Origin: Macrolepiota albuminosa
Lineage: Eukaryota > Basidiomycota > Agaricomycetes > Agaricales > Agaricaceae
Reading direction: 5' to 3'
Length of the DNA stretch: 64,000 nt
Assembly (NCBI GenBank): GCA_027475525.1
Contig: JAMWFC010000028.1
Location: forward strand, 794,831 to 858,830
Under the pieces are notes generated by a model. The model did not search any database. It was not told the DNA's origin and was given only the letters and a program-made list of their open reading frames with translations. The position numbers and the translations under genes are program-made. Within the stretch, counting starts at the first letter, position 1; each line of letters begins with the position of its first letter. Of this stretch, positions 63,954-64,000 are shown in pieces.

Positions 63954-64000
63954 CCATGGTCTTCGAGCTGCTCACCTGCAGAAATTTGATTTCTCTCCAA

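Overview
The window reads as nuclear DNA of a filamentous basidiomycete, most likely an Agaricomycete. The right half holds compact genes cut by many 45-60 bp GT-AG introns. The mobile elements are types I associate with Agaricomycete genomes: chromodomain Ty3/gypsy elements, a reverse transcriptase/tyrosine recombinase element and a hAT element. I cannot name the species.

Positions 1 to about 23,770 are an old, AT-rich, CpG-poor graveyard of transposons with no intact gene. It holds two broken copies of an RT/tyrosine-recombinase element (about 6.64-12.0 kb and 13.8-19.0 kb), solo LTRs of one family with 5-bp target duplications, a SINE-like insertion with a 14-bp target duplication, and the gag and protease of a dead Ty3/gypsy element (21.8-23.8 kb).

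That dead gypsy element is split twice by younger insertions. The first (23,773-31,456) is a 7.7-kb element with about 1.8-kb terminal inverted repeats. Each arm carries a membrane-protein gene and a roughly 150-bp minisatellite. Between the arms lie fragments of at least five unrelated genes: NOP4, a C2H2 zinc-finger factor, a chitin synthase C-terminus, a LINE endonuclease and the IML2/TTC39 N-terminus. This is the most unusual object in the window. The second (31,694-37,360) is a full-length chromovirus-type Ty3/gypsy element with identical 248-bp LTRs, an AACTT target duplication and one intact 1564-codon gag-pol frame.

At 37.8-41.7 kb an apparently complete hAT element, flanked by an 8-bp duplication (ATGGCAAC), sits in the last exon of an aldo-keto reductase gene. 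The hAT carries its own nested solo LTR. From 41.7 kb to the end the DNA is mostly genic: the reductase pseudogene, a beta-trefoil protein, a Rossmann-fold NAD(P)-binding protein, cyclophilin H, an alcohol oxidase (GMC family), a 2-kb minisatellite, a long cyclin-domain gene and a DJ-1/PfpI protein. Four intron-containing tRNA-Asp(GTC) genes are scattered among them, two inside a local duplication that also copied the 5' end of the cyclin gene.

Eight perfect tandem duplications with a period of exactly 77 bp occur in unrelated places. They look like k=77 assembly joins whose overlap was not merged, and should be collapsed before repeats or gene models here are interpreted.
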